From Bemisia tabaci (Eukaryota > Arthropoda > Insecta > Hemiptera > Aleyrodidae): a stretch of 64,000 nucleotides of DNA. Location: assembly GCF_918797505.1 (NCBI RefSeq), contig NC_092793.1:74149912-74213911 (forward strand), given 5' to 3'. Below the pieces are notes generated by a model. The model was not told the origin of the DNA. It did no database searches and saw nothing but the letters and a program-made list of their open reading frames with translations. The translations under genes were made by a program, and so were the position numbers. Of this stretch, positions 23,285 to 34,768 are shown one piece after another. Numbering within the stretch: position 1 is the stretch's first letter; every line of letters begins with the position of its first letter.

Positions 23285-24106
23285 TTTTCGGGCGCTATGT
23301 AGACTCCGGCAAATGGAAGCATGCTTCTCCGAAAAAAAAAAATAAATAAATAAATCAAAAAATAAATTAGTGCGTCTATGGCAAGATATGTATAATCGCA
23401 TAAACGCACAAAAATGATAAATGTTTTCCAGATGATTTGATAAGTATTCGAATACTTTGTTTATTTTAAGATACATATCTTCCGTTGATCCCGTTCTATT
23501 CTTGAGGCTCCATAGCATTAGTTATTATTACTGGGGAATAAGGTCTGTTGTCACCCCAGAAACTTGAAAATATTTCCAACGATAATATTCCCAACGGTAA
23601 TGTTTTCTGACGTTATAAAATATTTAAATTTTGCAACGCCGTATTGCCAAAACGAGCTTTGAACTCGAACTTTCGGAGGATTGCCTCAGCACAAGGTTTA
23701 GTTTCTGTACAATTTAAAAAAAATCTCTGAGTCCTCCAAATAGGTGCACTTTCCTACTGGCTTATTGCCTTCAGTTGTGTCCGATTCTTTTTGAGTGGTC
23801 TTTCAGTTGGCCTTTAACTGAATAAAAACCGCTCGGTCTGGTAACGCCGAGTCTGGGGGGCGGAGCAGAGGGCAGGCACCCGACTTCGTATTTGCTCTGG
23901 ACATAATTAATCCGTCACTTAAACCAATCGACTTGTCCCCCTCCCCCTCTCGCCACCCGGTCCGCGGATCCTCGGATGTTCCGCTAATTCGCTCCCTGTC
24001 TTTTCCCGCTCGCTCTGGCGAATTACGAATTGCCGACTTCCAGTTCCAGCCTGCATCATTGATGCTCCCCCAAGTGGGGTCTTGAAACCTCCCCGGTTGT
24101 CCCGGC
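23285..24106. other. No gene recognised
   Basis: AT-rich, then GC-rich from about 23840 to 24100 with CTCCCCCTCTCGCC. No repeats with ends identified. Confidence 0.45.
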
Positions 24107-24205
24107 CAGCAATCGATATCGAATGACCTTCATCGACAAATCCCTATCTTGGCAAGACTTTATATCGATTAAGGTCATTCAATAACGATTCAAGATTCAA
24201 CAATC
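24107..24205. mobile_element. Short hairpin element V, copy 1
   Basis: About 100 bp. ATCGATATCGAATGACCTTC pairs with the inverse AAGGTCATTCAATAACGATT. A related hairpin lies at 31272-31380 in inverse orientation. Confidence 0.55.
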
Positions 24206-24279
24206 GAAACGCAGTCCTGTATCGGTCGGGAAGGGCTCAAAAAGTGATCACATCTTGTGTTGTGGCGATAAAAGTTCTC

Positions 24280-24440
24280 ATTTCTTTTACTTGTTTACTT
24301 CCTCAAATATTCTCAGGTTTATGCATTTTCTTCTTTTTCCTTTTCTGCTGTCCTTCATCTTCTTCATCCTTCTTCATATTTATCTTTGTGTCCTTTTTTT
24401 CTCTCTTGTATACTTTCTTCTTGTTCTTCCTCTTACTCCC
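24280..24440. repeat. Pyrimidine-rich tract
   Basis: About 160 bases dominated by CTT/TTC simple repeats. Frames of 85-118 codons crossing it are F/L/S-rich low complexity and are not genes. Confidence 0.8.
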
Positions 24441-25262
24441 AACTACCGCGAGTCCTGCCCTCCATCAGGACGAATATATCTTAGAGCTCAATATAAAATG
24501 GAAAAGTTTTGATTTAGCAACGACCTATTCAATCTCTGCCTACGCACTGAAATTAATTTCTCCAAACGTTAAAAAAGGATTTTGTGCATCAAACGGCTGA
24601 ATTTGCACATGCCCTGCTAAAATATTGGAATCTCACTTGAAAGGGATCTTTGATCTTTCAATGTAAAAGTTTGTCCTCTATTCCTCCCTGGAACCCCTAG
24701 ATCCCTCGTTGATTTGCAATACCAATATTCTAGTATTTAAGCCATGGACAAATTAAAGGCTGAAAATGATTGAGGATTGGTCATTTTCATGAGAGCTCTC
24801 TCTCTGAGAGACAATTAAAGAGCAAAAGCTACTAATTTTGACCCATGGAACAAACTCCTGCGTTCCAGTGGTTTGGTCCTGAGACACCTCGTATGTTCTC
24901 CTTATTTTGTCGCTCCTCTGACATTAAGGGCGTATTTCAATTTCGCAGTGATTCCTATTCTTCGTATAATTCTTTGCTTCACGGAGTTCAAGTGGGAAAA
25001 AAGATGCGTCCTTACGTCAAAGGATTAACAACTTGACCGAACTACATAGATCGGTAGCTGAACGGAAACTTGCAATGATCTCAAATTAAGATCCACTGCC
25101 CCCATAAACAACCATGAGCTTTATTAGCTACTTGCGATGTTTGGCTGGGATCGGAATTGCCTCGCTGTCACGTTGATCGCTTTGCAAACGCTTTTGATGA
25201 ATAATTACTCAAGATTATATAAAAAGATAGTGACAAATAATTTGATACACTATTGCAAACCT
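24441..25262. other. No gene recognised
   Basis: AT-rich sequence up to the truncated hAT element. No coding or repeat signature. Confidence 0.5.
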
Positions 25263-25917
25263 CATGGCCGGATTCACCTACTTGCCGCCCATGGGCCGCC
25301 TGTATTTAGCCGCCCCCTTCTCATTCATTTTGAAACTCAATAAAAACCATCAAATGAACGTGTCAGCGGGGGAGGGGTACATAAGACGCGTTTACTCGTG
25401 TTGAACACATTTTTTGGGAAAGCCCTGTCAACACTACTAACAAAAGTTCACGGAAATTTGCGCGAAAGCTAAGTTCCGTAAACCTATCTCTGTGTGGACA
25501 AGGCCTTCCATTCATACGAAATGGACGAAAAAACTATGAAAGAACAAACATAAATATGGATCAATGATTTTAACTTCCTCCGCCGCGCCGCGCAGACCGC
25601 ACCGTGTTTGGCGCAACGCGTGAAGTATTCACGCAGTCTTGTAGGCGCTATGCGTTTCACGCTGACCGCACTGTGTTTGGCGCAATGCGTGAAGTATTCG
25701 TGCAGTCTTGTAGGCGCTAATATGTGTTACATGCCGATCGCCGCGCCGAGGGCTTCTCTTTTTCATCTAAAGTCCTCGTTATCATTTCTCTATGAGTCGC
25801 GCCGTTCCAGGCCAAATTGCGTGTTTGGTCTCTCTCTTAACTCGACTTATTGAAGGTGCTGTCTCTTGTATCACTAAGAGACGACAATATTAGAAACTAC
25901 TATACTCTCAGGAAATG
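25263..25917 (+). mobile_element. hAT element B, copy 1 (3'-truncated)
   Basis: Closely similar to the full 868-bp copy at 52461, starting CATGGCCGGATTCACC. It breaks off after CTCTCAGGAAATGAGAGA and continues directly into a family A fragment. It contains two 69-bp minisatellite units against three in copy 2. The right TIR and 8-bp TSD partner are missing. Confidence 0.88.
25597..25735 (+). repeat. Minisatellite, two 69-bp units
   Basis: The unit includes GTGTTTGGCGCAACGCGTGA, then AGTATTCACGCAGTCTTGTA and GGCGCTA. Unit starts are 69 bp apart (25601 and 25670). The same units occur at 52775-52975 and, inverted and diverged, at 40355-40490. Confidence 0.88.
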
Positions 25918-26091
25918 AGAGATGTACCTTGGGACACTGTTTTTGCAGAATTCTTTTGCAAACACTATCAAGAACTTAACCTGAAAATTTTAGGTACATG
26001 GGTAAAACAGTTTTTAATTTTTGAAGTGTTAAGTTCCAAAAAACGCGGGAAAATCTTGATGGATTTATGGCGTTCTTGCTTACCACGGCAG
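25918..26091 (+). mobile_element. Family A MITE, right-end fragment (copy 4)
   Basis: Matches the interior and right end of the copy at 5428, from TGTACCTTGGGACACTG to CCACGGCAG. The left half is absent and replaced by the hAT element B. CATA follows the right end. Confidence 0.85.
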
Positions 26092-26677
26092 CATATAGGT
26101 ACTCTACCTGGAATTACTGTGAGAAAAGACAGGATTTTACTATGGACACGGCAACTGGGGCCACATCTCCACGGTAAGTTTCGGCGGTGTGAGGCGTATA
26201 ATCTGGAAGAGATTGCGCTTTGAAAGTGGGCGCATTCCCGACCCGGGCGGCAAGCGCTTAAGACAAATTTGTCACGCGAGCGCCCGAGCGGCCTACCACC
26301 CCCTATTCCCGAATCCCGATCGAGGGCCTAATAAAGGACCGGCCATCAAAATTTAAGCCCCGTGAATTATTTTCACTCCCTTGCGCCAGTCCCAAGTATC
26401 GCCCTCGCCTAAAAACCCTACCCACCCTCCCTCCCCATTTCACATTGAGCTCCGTGACGGGTTAAACGTTTTTCGACTCTTGGCTCATTTAGAACCTAAA
26501 GTTTGGTGGAACCGTGCCATGATTCAATTGTTTCTTTCCCTCCTAGTCATAGTTCCTCTTTAGATGAAAGCCCAGAAGTCAAGTTTTAGTTTTATTTTCT
26601 CACCATGCGAATTGTTTTTATTTCAAGCGACATTTTGACCGACGATGACCTCTCTTTTTCCATTTAAGACACTTATA
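26092..26677. other. No gene recognised; GC-rich first half
   Basis: 26150-26460 is GC-rich with CCTAATAAAGGACCGGCC and no repeats; the remainder is AT-rich. A short plus-strand frame is not convincing. Confidence 0.45.
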
Positions 26678-26818
26678 AGGGGCGTCCCTAAATTACGTAA
26701 CTTACTTTTCCGATATTTTTGAGCCCCCCACCCCCCCACCCCTTGTAACGCCTTTGTGACGTAGCTCCTCTACCCCCCCCCACCCCTCTAGAGCGTTACG
26801 TAATTTAGAAACAGCCCT
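26678..26818. mobile_element. Short MITE, 141 bp, AGGGGCGTCC ends
   Basis: The TIRs are CCCTAAATTACGTAAC at the left and GTTACGTAATTTAG at the right, with AGGG/CCCT outermost. The interior is C-rich (CCCCCCACCCCCCCACCCC). This end type is frequent in insect MITEs. TSD unclear. Confidence 0.7.
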
Positions 26819-28140
26819 CAAAATTTTTTTCCACCCTTCTGACTTTCATTAGACCACCCCCCTAAAGTTTCAGAAAATTATGGAGAAAGCATATGAAATA
26901 GCTGTACGGAAATATATATTGGAAAATGTTCCATTTTTAAAATTGGATACTTAGCTTGCGTAAAAGTAGGCTTGACTCTCTCCACCGACTTGTAGTGACC
27001 GATGAGGAAAGTTCAGACTACCTCTCCTCCTAAGCGTCTTTCATAATACTTAAAGGTCCGAGAAGAGTGAAGTTTGGATCCAGAGGAGAAATTTTCCGTT
27101 TTTAAGGAACTCTCATTTTAGTTAGTCTGACCAACTCAGGGCTTTTCACTACTTGCAAAAGGAAAAACACAAGTGCGGAATATTTTTGGACTGAAATGTA
27201 TCAAAAGAGGACATGTTAAAAATTGGGAGATTAAGAGGAAGAGGCAGAGTGGAAGTAAATGAGAAGAGAAAGAGGATGAAGGAGACATGGAAAAAGGGTA
27301 GCAGGAGAAGAGGATGGAATACTTGTTCGAAGAAGAGAAAGATGAGGTAGGAGAGGAAAAATAAGAAAAGAAAGGAAGAAAAAGAATAGAAATACGAGGG
27401 AAAATAAAATTGCTCTGTATATTCTTTCTCTGTTCCCCCTGTTTCCCTGTTCTTCAGGGAGAAGATACTTTTAGGGAGATCGAACTTTGTGTTGTTAGTA
27501 TTTAATCATACTTTGAATTTTTCCCCCTAAATATTCCCAGGTGTTACATAATAGGTTGAGTTTTTGTACTTCGTTTTAAATGATTCTGGTTATTCTGGTA
27601 CTATAGCAAGAACATACAGAGGATATTCTTCTCCCTCTCCTCGAGCACCTTTGGGTTAGGTCTCAGAGAGAACGCAAACAGGAGGAATTTTTCGACCGCC
27701 GCGCTAGGACCTCCAAATACACTCACGAATATTGACTCTTTGTTCAGAGAAAAGATGAACCGTTTGTGCTGCAATAAAAGTGTAGTTTTATCTCGTGACT
27801 CTAAACAATGGGCCGGCTGCCCGTAAAACAATTCGAATCAAAACAAACTGGCTATTAACTTTCTAAGGTGCTTTCGAATTTTCTTCTCTTCCCTGTTAGA
27901 TAATCCACGGCGGCCCCTCTACATCTTGATGAAGTAATGAGTCCATGCGCATTCCAGTCACATGCATACAATGAGACTGAGCCACGAATCATCAGACTGG
28001 ATAAGTTTTCAATTCTAGGGAGAATCTTTTAGAAAACCCTCGAAAGCATAGCCTGAGACACAAAACAAAAAAGAGGAATAAGACTGTAAAACACAAAATG
28101 GACCAAATCAACGAAGATGTATCACCGGAGCAAACCGTTG
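26819..28140. other. No gene recognised; contains long purine-rich tract
   Basis: AT-rich, with the purine tract at 27195-27400. Minus-strand frame of 76 codons at 27601-27831 is unrecognised. Confidence 0.5.
27195..27400. repeat. Purine-rich tract (GGAAGA-like)
   Basis: About 200 bases with very few pyrimidines on the plus strand, dominated by GAAGAGG and GAGAAAG words. No fixed period. Confidence 0.8.
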
Positions 28141-28208
28141 GACGTGCTTATGCTAAAAGGAACTATGTTGCATGTAAATCTTACACACATAATCCCTTTT
28201 AGCATAAA
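28141..28208. mobile_element. Family D mini-hairpin, copy 1
   Basis: About 68 bp. CTTATGCTAAAAGGAACTAT pairs with the inverse of ATAATCCCTTTTAGCATAAA. Related hairpins at 31511, 37323 and 38985. Confidence 0.65.
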
Positions 28209-28627
28209 TTTGCCCGATGAATTTCCGACATATTCCCATAACTGCATAAACCATTGTAGTTCATAAAGCACACAATACCAAAAATCTGACGCATTTATTA
28301 AATCCAACCGTAACGCTTTTTTATAATCACCCCTAAGAAAAATATGTTAGCATCGCTTCTGTTGACACCCCCTCCCTTCCCAATGGGAAGATCATCGGTA
28401 AACCTCAGATTTTTCCTTACTTTTTCACGTGTGATAAAATACTAGAGGGAAATGTTATATGAAGGAAAAAATGAATGTAAGATAAGTGACCACTAAGAAG
28501 AAAGCAACATATATAATTCAATAAAAAGTAAAAAAAATCATGGACAAGCGTTACGTAGCATGACTCAGGACTCAGGGCCTACTTCAAGCCCAACGTAACG
28601 CAGACTCAGAATTCCTCCTCCTACCAC
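28209..28627. other. No gene recognised
   Basis: AT-rich spacer with no recognisable feature. Confidence 0.5.
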
Positions 28628-28789
28628 CAGTGGTGTAGCGCGATCGATTATCGATATTTCCCCATTTGAAGCTATGGTAAAGAATCGATTATTAAGAAGT
28701 TCGTTGCGAACGCCTTCTGTCTATCGATCCTTTCCCATATATTTAAATGCCAGATCGATCTTTATATCGCAAGACATGCCACACCACTG
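28628..28789 (+). mobile_element. hAT MITE family U, copy 1
   Basis: A 162-bp element. It starts CAGTGGTGTAGCG and ends CATGCCACACCACTG. The left flank is CCTACCAC. Removing the family A insertion that begins at 28796, with one TSD copy, makes the right flank CCTACTAC, a 7-of-8 match. Related copies at 35231 and 53776 have perfect 8-bp TSDs. Confidence 0.85.
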
Positions 28790-28795
28790 CCTACT

Positions 28796-29299
28796 CTCCT
28801 GTGCCAAGGAAAAAAGCCGTATGAACATTCGAAAGTTGCCAAATTTCTCCGGATAAACGTGTATTTCTGAGGAAAGTTATACATATTTGGACGGAGTTAA
28901 ACAGAAAGGAACCAAGCCACATCGGGATCGAACCGAGAAAGAGAGGTTTAAAGTTTGGATCCTGCATAAGACTCAATGTAAAAGATAAACTTCAAGTTCA
29001 ATTTCTGAAAAATTTGCTCCGACAAAAACTTTGAATTTTTGGCGATAGATAGTAGAGCAGTGGTTGAGTTCAAAACCATTCATAACTCAATTTTTTTCAA
29101 AATGTGGGTTGGTTCCCTTCTGCTTAACTCAGTCCATTTTTCCTTGAAATTTTCGGATATTTTAGATTATATCGTGAACAAAATTGACCAAAAAGACCAA
29201 AGAGAGAATATTCACAATTTTCTCAATAAATTTGGTGTTTCTTAAAAGAAATACGGCAACGTCTAAATGTTCATGCGGCGTTCTTCCTTAGCACGTCAG
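28796..29299. mobile_element. Family A MITE, copy 5, with a nested insertion
   Basis: A 504-bp copy flanked by TACT on both sides (28792-28795, 29300-29303). It is twice the normal 253 bp because another palindromic element sits inside. It is inserted into the TSD of the hAT MITE at 28628-28789, so it is younger than that element. Confidence 0.88.
28893..29133. mobile_element. Palindromic MITE nested in family A copy 5
   Basis: About 241 bp with inverse ends: GGAGTTAAACAGAAAGGAAC, then CAAGCCACAT, against ATGTGGGTTGGTTCCCTTCT, then GCTTAACT. Its presence accounts for the doubled length of the host copy. Confidence 0.75.
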
Positions 29300-29339
29300 T
29301 ACTACTCTAATTAAGCGCTGAAATTTTATTTTTTACACA

Positions 29340-29850
29340 AATTCTGATTTCTCCCCTCCAGGACCTGAATTTCGATTCGGCGCCGTGGGCACGCCCAACG
29401 TCTCATCTTCCCCGTTCCACCGTTCGGATATTCCGAGTAAAAATTAAAGACGGACCGCATCGGTAAGACACGTTAGATAACCGCACGGATCTCCCGGACC
29501 CGGGATCCAGGCTCGCTTTCCCGAAACACGGAACCCGGCTCCGAAATCACGTACGCGTCCCCGAGATCCCATCGATCCGTTTTTTTAGATCGGTAACCCA
29601 CCACCGTCGAATTTAATGGAAACGGATCCGCCGGCATCCTCCTCCGAGGAAAAACCGCTCAACTCCAACGTGAAACCTGCGCACATGCGCGGTTTTCGCT
29701 TAGCACGGCAGCCTCCCGAGGATAATGAGGGGTAATGGACCGGTTAGTGGCGGGTAATGGACCGCGCGCCGCCCGGCACAGGTGGATTATGGGGCACTGT
29801 TGCCATTATGCACTGAGTAATTCGCGAATTGCATGTACTTCCAAGTGAGG
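29340..29850. promoter_or_regulatory. GC-rich patch with repeated GGTAATGGACCG; candidate regulatory module
   Basis: About 500 bp of CpG-containing, repeat-free sequence. GGTAATGGACCG occurs twice 24 bp apart (29731 and 29755), with TAATGAGG and TAATTCGCG nearby. A family A-like right-end motif (CTTAGCACGGCAG) is at 29700-29712 without a left partner. A regulatory role is inferred from composition and motif clustering only. Confidence 0.3.
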
Positions 29851-31271
29851 GGAATTTTAGTCGTTGGTGAATTTGGCGATGACGATTTGGGCGGAGAGGC
29901 TTCGTCTGGGAGATAGCCGGGGGTTGTCGGAGCGCATGCGCTTTGCGAGTTGTATCGGTCGATGAGATCGATTCATCGAATGTCGATATTGTATTTGTGT
30001 CTGAAAGTGCAAGGTTGGGTGGTGGAGGATTGCCTATAATGGTAAAATTTAAACCATCTATGGTAGATTAAATGGAGATTCTGCATTGTAAATTTTAAAA
30101 TCTCCATCATGATACTTATTAAAGAGGTATAATATTGAAGAGGAAAAGTGCGAGAGAAAAAAATACCTATTTCATTTCAAAATGTAATGAAAACAGTATA
30201 TTTATCCCTTCTTCACGTAATTATTTCCCATTTATAATAAATCTCGATATACTTTGTTATATTTTCTATGATTTGACTCATTCAGGAATTTTCACCTGCG
30301 TTGTAATTTATTTACATTTAGGCGTTTATTAGTAAGCGTATTCCACGCTTATTAATTTCTCACGAGTCTTCTGTATTGTTCGGTATGCACAGAATTTTTA
30401 AATACTGATTTAAATAACGAATATGTTTTGCTTCATATACGAACAGAAATATTAGTGTCTAACCATGTAGATCTTACATTATAATTTATATTTAAAGTTA
30501 TTACGGCAAATAGATGTACTTAAGAAGCGATATATTTCCGTTAAATGATCCGCGAGACTACCAAGAGAATACACTCACGATAGGACCCATGTCACAATAG
30601 ATGGTGTTTACTTTGATTTAATTATATCCAAAAGTTTTCAGACTTCGTCAAAATCCGCAAATTCATAACCGTTCGTTATGAAGTTCATACGATCTACTGG
30701 CGGATCCAGGAAAATAGGGGCGTTTTCCCCCTTTCCTTTCATCCCTTCTCCCTTCCCGGTTTAAATCAGAAAGAGGAAAAGGCTCTAGTGTAGGCGGTTA
30801 AAAGTTCGCGAACGTCTGTATTTGGGCAAGTCGAAGGCCAGGATTTGCCCCCGACATCCGAGATAGTGTTTTTCATAGTCAGTCAACCTTTTTCCCCAAT
30901 CGTCCATGTCTCCAACAACGTTTAGGAATGGTTTGGAAGGAAAAATAACTTCTGTATAACCCGATATCTCCCTACGGAACAATCGCCTTTCAAGATACAC
31001 TACTCGTGCCCCATGTCGAACTTTTTCGATGGGTGAATCGATACCTCGCAAGTTTTTCCGAGACTCCAGCATCCGTGTAATGGAGCGTGAAATAACTCCA
31101 CAAGGCGCGTTCGATCCCACTCACCAACGGGGGAGGGAAAGAGGAAGGGGGTCCTTGCCCGTGGCCCAAAGATGCACCCCATAATGGGAGCGGAGTTTTA
31201 GTTTTAAGTGTCTGATGGTCGTGTTACATTGCGCCGCCCTCCGGTAATAACAATTACCGCACCGACCTCGA
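29851..31271. other. No gene recognised
   Basis: AT-rich, turning GC-balanced after 30700. A 111-codon minus-strand frame (30785-31120) has no recognisable motif. No repeat ends. Confidence 0.45.
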
Positions 31272-31380
31272 CTCCAATGAAATTGTTGAATCGTCATCGA
31301 GTAATCCTCATCGATAGATAGCATTGGCAACATTGGGATTTATCGATCGAGGTCATTCGAGAGCGATTCGATAATCGACC
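31272..31380. mobile_element. Short hairpin element V, copy 2
   Basis: Inverse relative of the hairpin at 24107: GTTGAATCGTCATCGAGTAA faces GATTTATCGATCGAGGTCAT. About 109 bp. Ends approximate. Confidence 0.5.
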
Positions 31381-31510
31381 CGCTCATCCGATACAGCTCG
31401 TGAATTAATGAGCTTTTTAAAATCCGCTCGTCCTGATGCAATGTATTAAATCGGAAAACGGCGGGTGTTGCTCCGAAATATTGCCAGTGGTTATTCAATT
31501 TGACGTATTT

Positions 31511-31613
31511 CTGCCAAACGGAACTATGTGCATTAAGACATGAGCCCTGAGATCCATAAGAATATATGCATAGTGGGGTTCACGTCATAATGCACATAGT
31601 TCCGTTTGACAGG
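31511..31613. mobile_element. Family D-like hairpin, copy 3
   Basis: About 103 bp. CTGCCAAACGGAACTATGTG pairs with CACATAGTTCCGTTTGACAG. Arms of about 25 bp around a loop with TGAGCCCTGAGATCC. Confidence 0.7.
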
Positions 31614-33220
31614 AATAAGTTCAATTGTGACTTCCCACGAAGAATGGGATTTTATTGCGGAAGGACTCAAATTTGAAGTAACGGGGCTTACGGAGTCCAC
31701 CGGGTGAGAAAATTATGGTTCGTATAACTGAAGCATATAAGAGCAAAAGGCCATGAGGGCTCTTTTTAATAAAATTGAAATAATAGCACCACTACACATA
31801 GGTAAAGCAAATTCTGGATGTTTAGAGGAGAATAATTCTCCACAAAATATAATTTTCAAATAATTGACTGAAAGATGGTCATGTGTTATTGTCAAAAGAA
31901 GAATATAGCTTACTAGTTAAATCACTTTTTTTCAATTAGTATTTTTACATGGGGACCCTAAATTCAGAATATATAACAGTGGAAATATACACACACTAAA
32001 TCAAAAGTCAAAAACACAACAATCAAACCTAAAAAAGAACACATTTGAACGATGGTATTCGAAATTTATTAATAACTCAGAGTAATGGAGTCATTTATAC
32101 AAAACTTCAAAACGTAAAAGTTCAAATTTTTTTTTTTTTTTGAATGCCATGAAGAAAATTTGGACAGTTATTAACAAAATTCCTTGAAAAAAATGTTTAA
32201 TCGTATATGTATGCATGTGTGTATAATCACTGTCCTCCTATTGTGGGGAGGGAGGACAGTGCTTATACTATATTAAAGCACCCTTTCCAGGGGTTACCCT
32301 ATATAATAAGGATATCAAAATTTTACACCTTTTTTTAAAAACAAGATAAGAGATACAATTTACACCCAGATTGCAGTGAACCAAAATCCAATGGTACAAA
32401 AATAATATAGGATAGTATTAAGATCAAAATATTTACACTCATGTTATACATTAGATTTGTTACACATCAAATATACTCGCCTTATATTTAATTCATGGGA
32501 AAGTTAAAGAAATACATGTGCATTGTATGTGTGCTATGTTTGATAGTTAAGTGTAGTGGATGCAAGTTAACTGTTGCGCTCGGGTATGAAAACTATAAAA
32601 CTTTGTCTTATTTTCATTTATAGCCGATAATGTCGTTGGGCACGAATCCTAAATTTGGAATCCCCGTTTTTCTCTATGACTTACGCTTTTCCAATGAAAG
32701 CCCAGTGATCCATGGAATCATGGACTGACCTCCCAAATCTAAGCACCGTGGATTTGAAGTGATGGACTTTTAAACCCTCGGAACAGCACCCTTGTTTTAT
32801 CCAATCATTACTCTTCGAAATTAATGATGTGAAAAATCACAGCGAGGATGACTGGGGGGTCGCGCGGATAGGGGTGATCTGATAAGCCCACCAACCTTTG
32901 GCATTGCCTTTGTCGACCCTAACAGCTGCTTCTAAAATCCTTTAATTCACCCCGTTGAGGCACTCGAATGATAAGCGGTATCGTTTGTCATCATTAAGCA
33001 CTTGAGTAACTTCAGCCCTAAAGTTCCTGAAATTCTTGGTCGTGATGCAGAAGTACGTTAAAACGGCTCGTTTACAGATTTGGTGCATTCAAAATTGACG
33101 GATGAAACTTGCAAATAAGGATTTTAGGTTTCCTGTGTTTAAAAGCTTGAACTCAAATGTTTGAATTGTATTCTAATTTATCGAATCAAAAATCAAGACT
33201 TAAAGAAAAATATGTACAAT
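31614..33220. other. No gene recognised
   Basis: About 1.6 kb, strongly AT-rich to 32600 (T16-type tract at 32131) and then balanced. No gene or repeat boundary identified. Confidence 0.5.
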
Positions 33221-33599
33221 TCGACGGTGTGCGAGTCCGCAAACACGTAACTGGTTTGCGGTGTTTGGAAATCTCCGCTTCTGTTTTGTTTTTGTTTCAA
33301 AGGAAAACAAATTGTCGCTTGGCTGACATAAGGGCATAACTACACATCGAGATGAGCCCGGAAAAGCATTGAGTTGCATGGAAAACAAGGTTCATTGCAG
33401 AGTGTAGTTACGCCCTTATGGCAGGTATGGACGACGAAATTGCCACGTTTTCGCAGAGTCTCCTTCGCCCAGAGAAGAAAAATCACGGCAATTTTCAAGA
33501 ATTGCCGTTGGGCAGTTTTTCTTTTAAAAAATGAAGTAAAGGCAAGAAGTCTAAAATGTCGCGAACCGAGATACGTGGTTTGGACTTTTACACCATCGA
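33221..33599 (-). mobile_element. Family C MITE, copy 4 (diverged, interrupted)
   Basis: The ends TCGACGGTGTGCGAGTCC and the inverse of CCACGTATCTCGGTTCGC match family C with divergence. It is 379 bp because a hairpin MITE (33323-33424) is inserted. Older than the three 255-bp copies. Confidence 0.8.
33323..33424. mobile_element. Hairpin MITE nested in family C copy 4
   Basis: About 102 bp. CATAAGGGCATAACTACAC pairs with GTGTAGTTACGCCCTTATG, with CTG/CAG at the extremities. Younger than its host. Confidence 0.8.
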
Positions 33600-34541
33600 A
33601 TTGGCAATTGGTAAATCAAACATGAACAAAATGTTCAGATTTTATAGTATGTAATGACTCCTCCGAAAAATTCAACCTTTAATTTATACATTCAATGTTT
33701 ACTTGAGTTGAATTTTTCATGGTTCTGCCATACTAAATTTAGCCGAATTGAAATAACTTCGAGTTTGGGTAGGTTTCACTCAATTAATCTCACCTTTGAA
33801 CTCGAAAATCCTGGCGAATACGAAACAATTTCGGTCCCTAAAGTATTCATATGAAATAAATATGTATAAAATTGCAGTGCATATTTTATAATTTTCCAGG
33901 AAAGGAGTGAATACTTTTTATTATAATAAGGAATATGCATGATTGCTAAGGATGCTTCATGAATGCTAAATGCATTCCAAGTACTCAACCAACTACACAG
34001 AAGAGAGAATTCAATCAAAGTTTCCGTCACATCCGGTGTTTTAACCAATGCTCATAAAACTGCCCTCAAGTAACAGCGTGTTGAGGAAAGTGATTTGAAA
34101 ATACACGTTTCGTGGTTTTCTGTGTCAACTGGACAGATCCAACCAAAATCAGATATTGCCTAATTTACCCTCATATTTTATTTTTCAATGAAAAAGTAAT
34201 CAGCACTTTGACCTAAAATCTTTTCAGTTAATTTAATAACAAGCCAGATATAATGTACAGAAACTATCAAGGTGAAAAGTTGTTCGGTTCTCCGTCAAAA
34301 AAATACAACTATAGAGGAAATTAGGCAACGTAAAATGCAGTTAGGTTGATTTTGGTTAAACCCCTCCAACTATATGTCACCATCATACCGGGGAATTCAC
34401 GATCATGTTGACTATTCGATTGACGCAAATGAGATAGGGGTGCGCGAGACCATCTCCGTAAAAGGACGGATACGGTTATTGGAAACAGAGTGTAAGAGAA
34501 CTGATGGCTTTTGGATGTAACTGCATACTTGCCACTTCAGT
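33600..34541. other. No gene recognised
   Basis: AT-rich sequence. Frames up to 90 codons overlap on both strands and are not recognisable. Confidence 0.5.
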
Positions 34542-34768
34542 CACAATCCGAAAAATAAAGGGTTCAGAAAAAAAGTGATCGTTTGTTCACCGTTGGTTTT
34601 TCCTTATACCTATTTTTTACAATGGATGAAAAAAATAATGAAATTTGAATTTGCACAATCTGAAAAGTAAAGAGTTCAGAAAAAAGGTGATCGGTTGTTC
34701 ACAGTTGGTTTTTCCTCATACATATTTTTTTTTTACAATGGATGAAAATAATGAAATTTAAAATTGCG
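34542..34768. repeat. Two-unit tandem repeat, period 112 bp
   Basis: CACAATCCGAAAAATAAAGG at 34542 recurs as CACAATCTGAAAAGTAAAGA at 34654, continuing through GTTGGTTTTTCCT and TTTTTACAATGGATGAAAA. About 85-90% similar by eye. Confidence 0.85.

Noticed and set aside
24244..24600. 118-codon frame rich in F, L and S that looks like membrane segments
   Set aside because: It is the translation of a CTT/TTC-rich tract. The hydrophobicity is compositional.
25597..25735. Regularly repeated 69-bp units considered as a CRISPR-like array
   Set aside because: The units are contiguous without unique spacers and sit inside a eukaryotic hAT element.
28893..28980. GGTTCGATCCCG on the minus strand resembling a tRNA T-loop
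   Set aside because: No cloverleaf can be completed, and the sequence is part of the palindromic MITE nested in family A.
29696..29712. CTTAGCACGGCAG considered as a further family A copy
   Set aside because: Only about 16 bases match and no left end or family A interior is present upstream.
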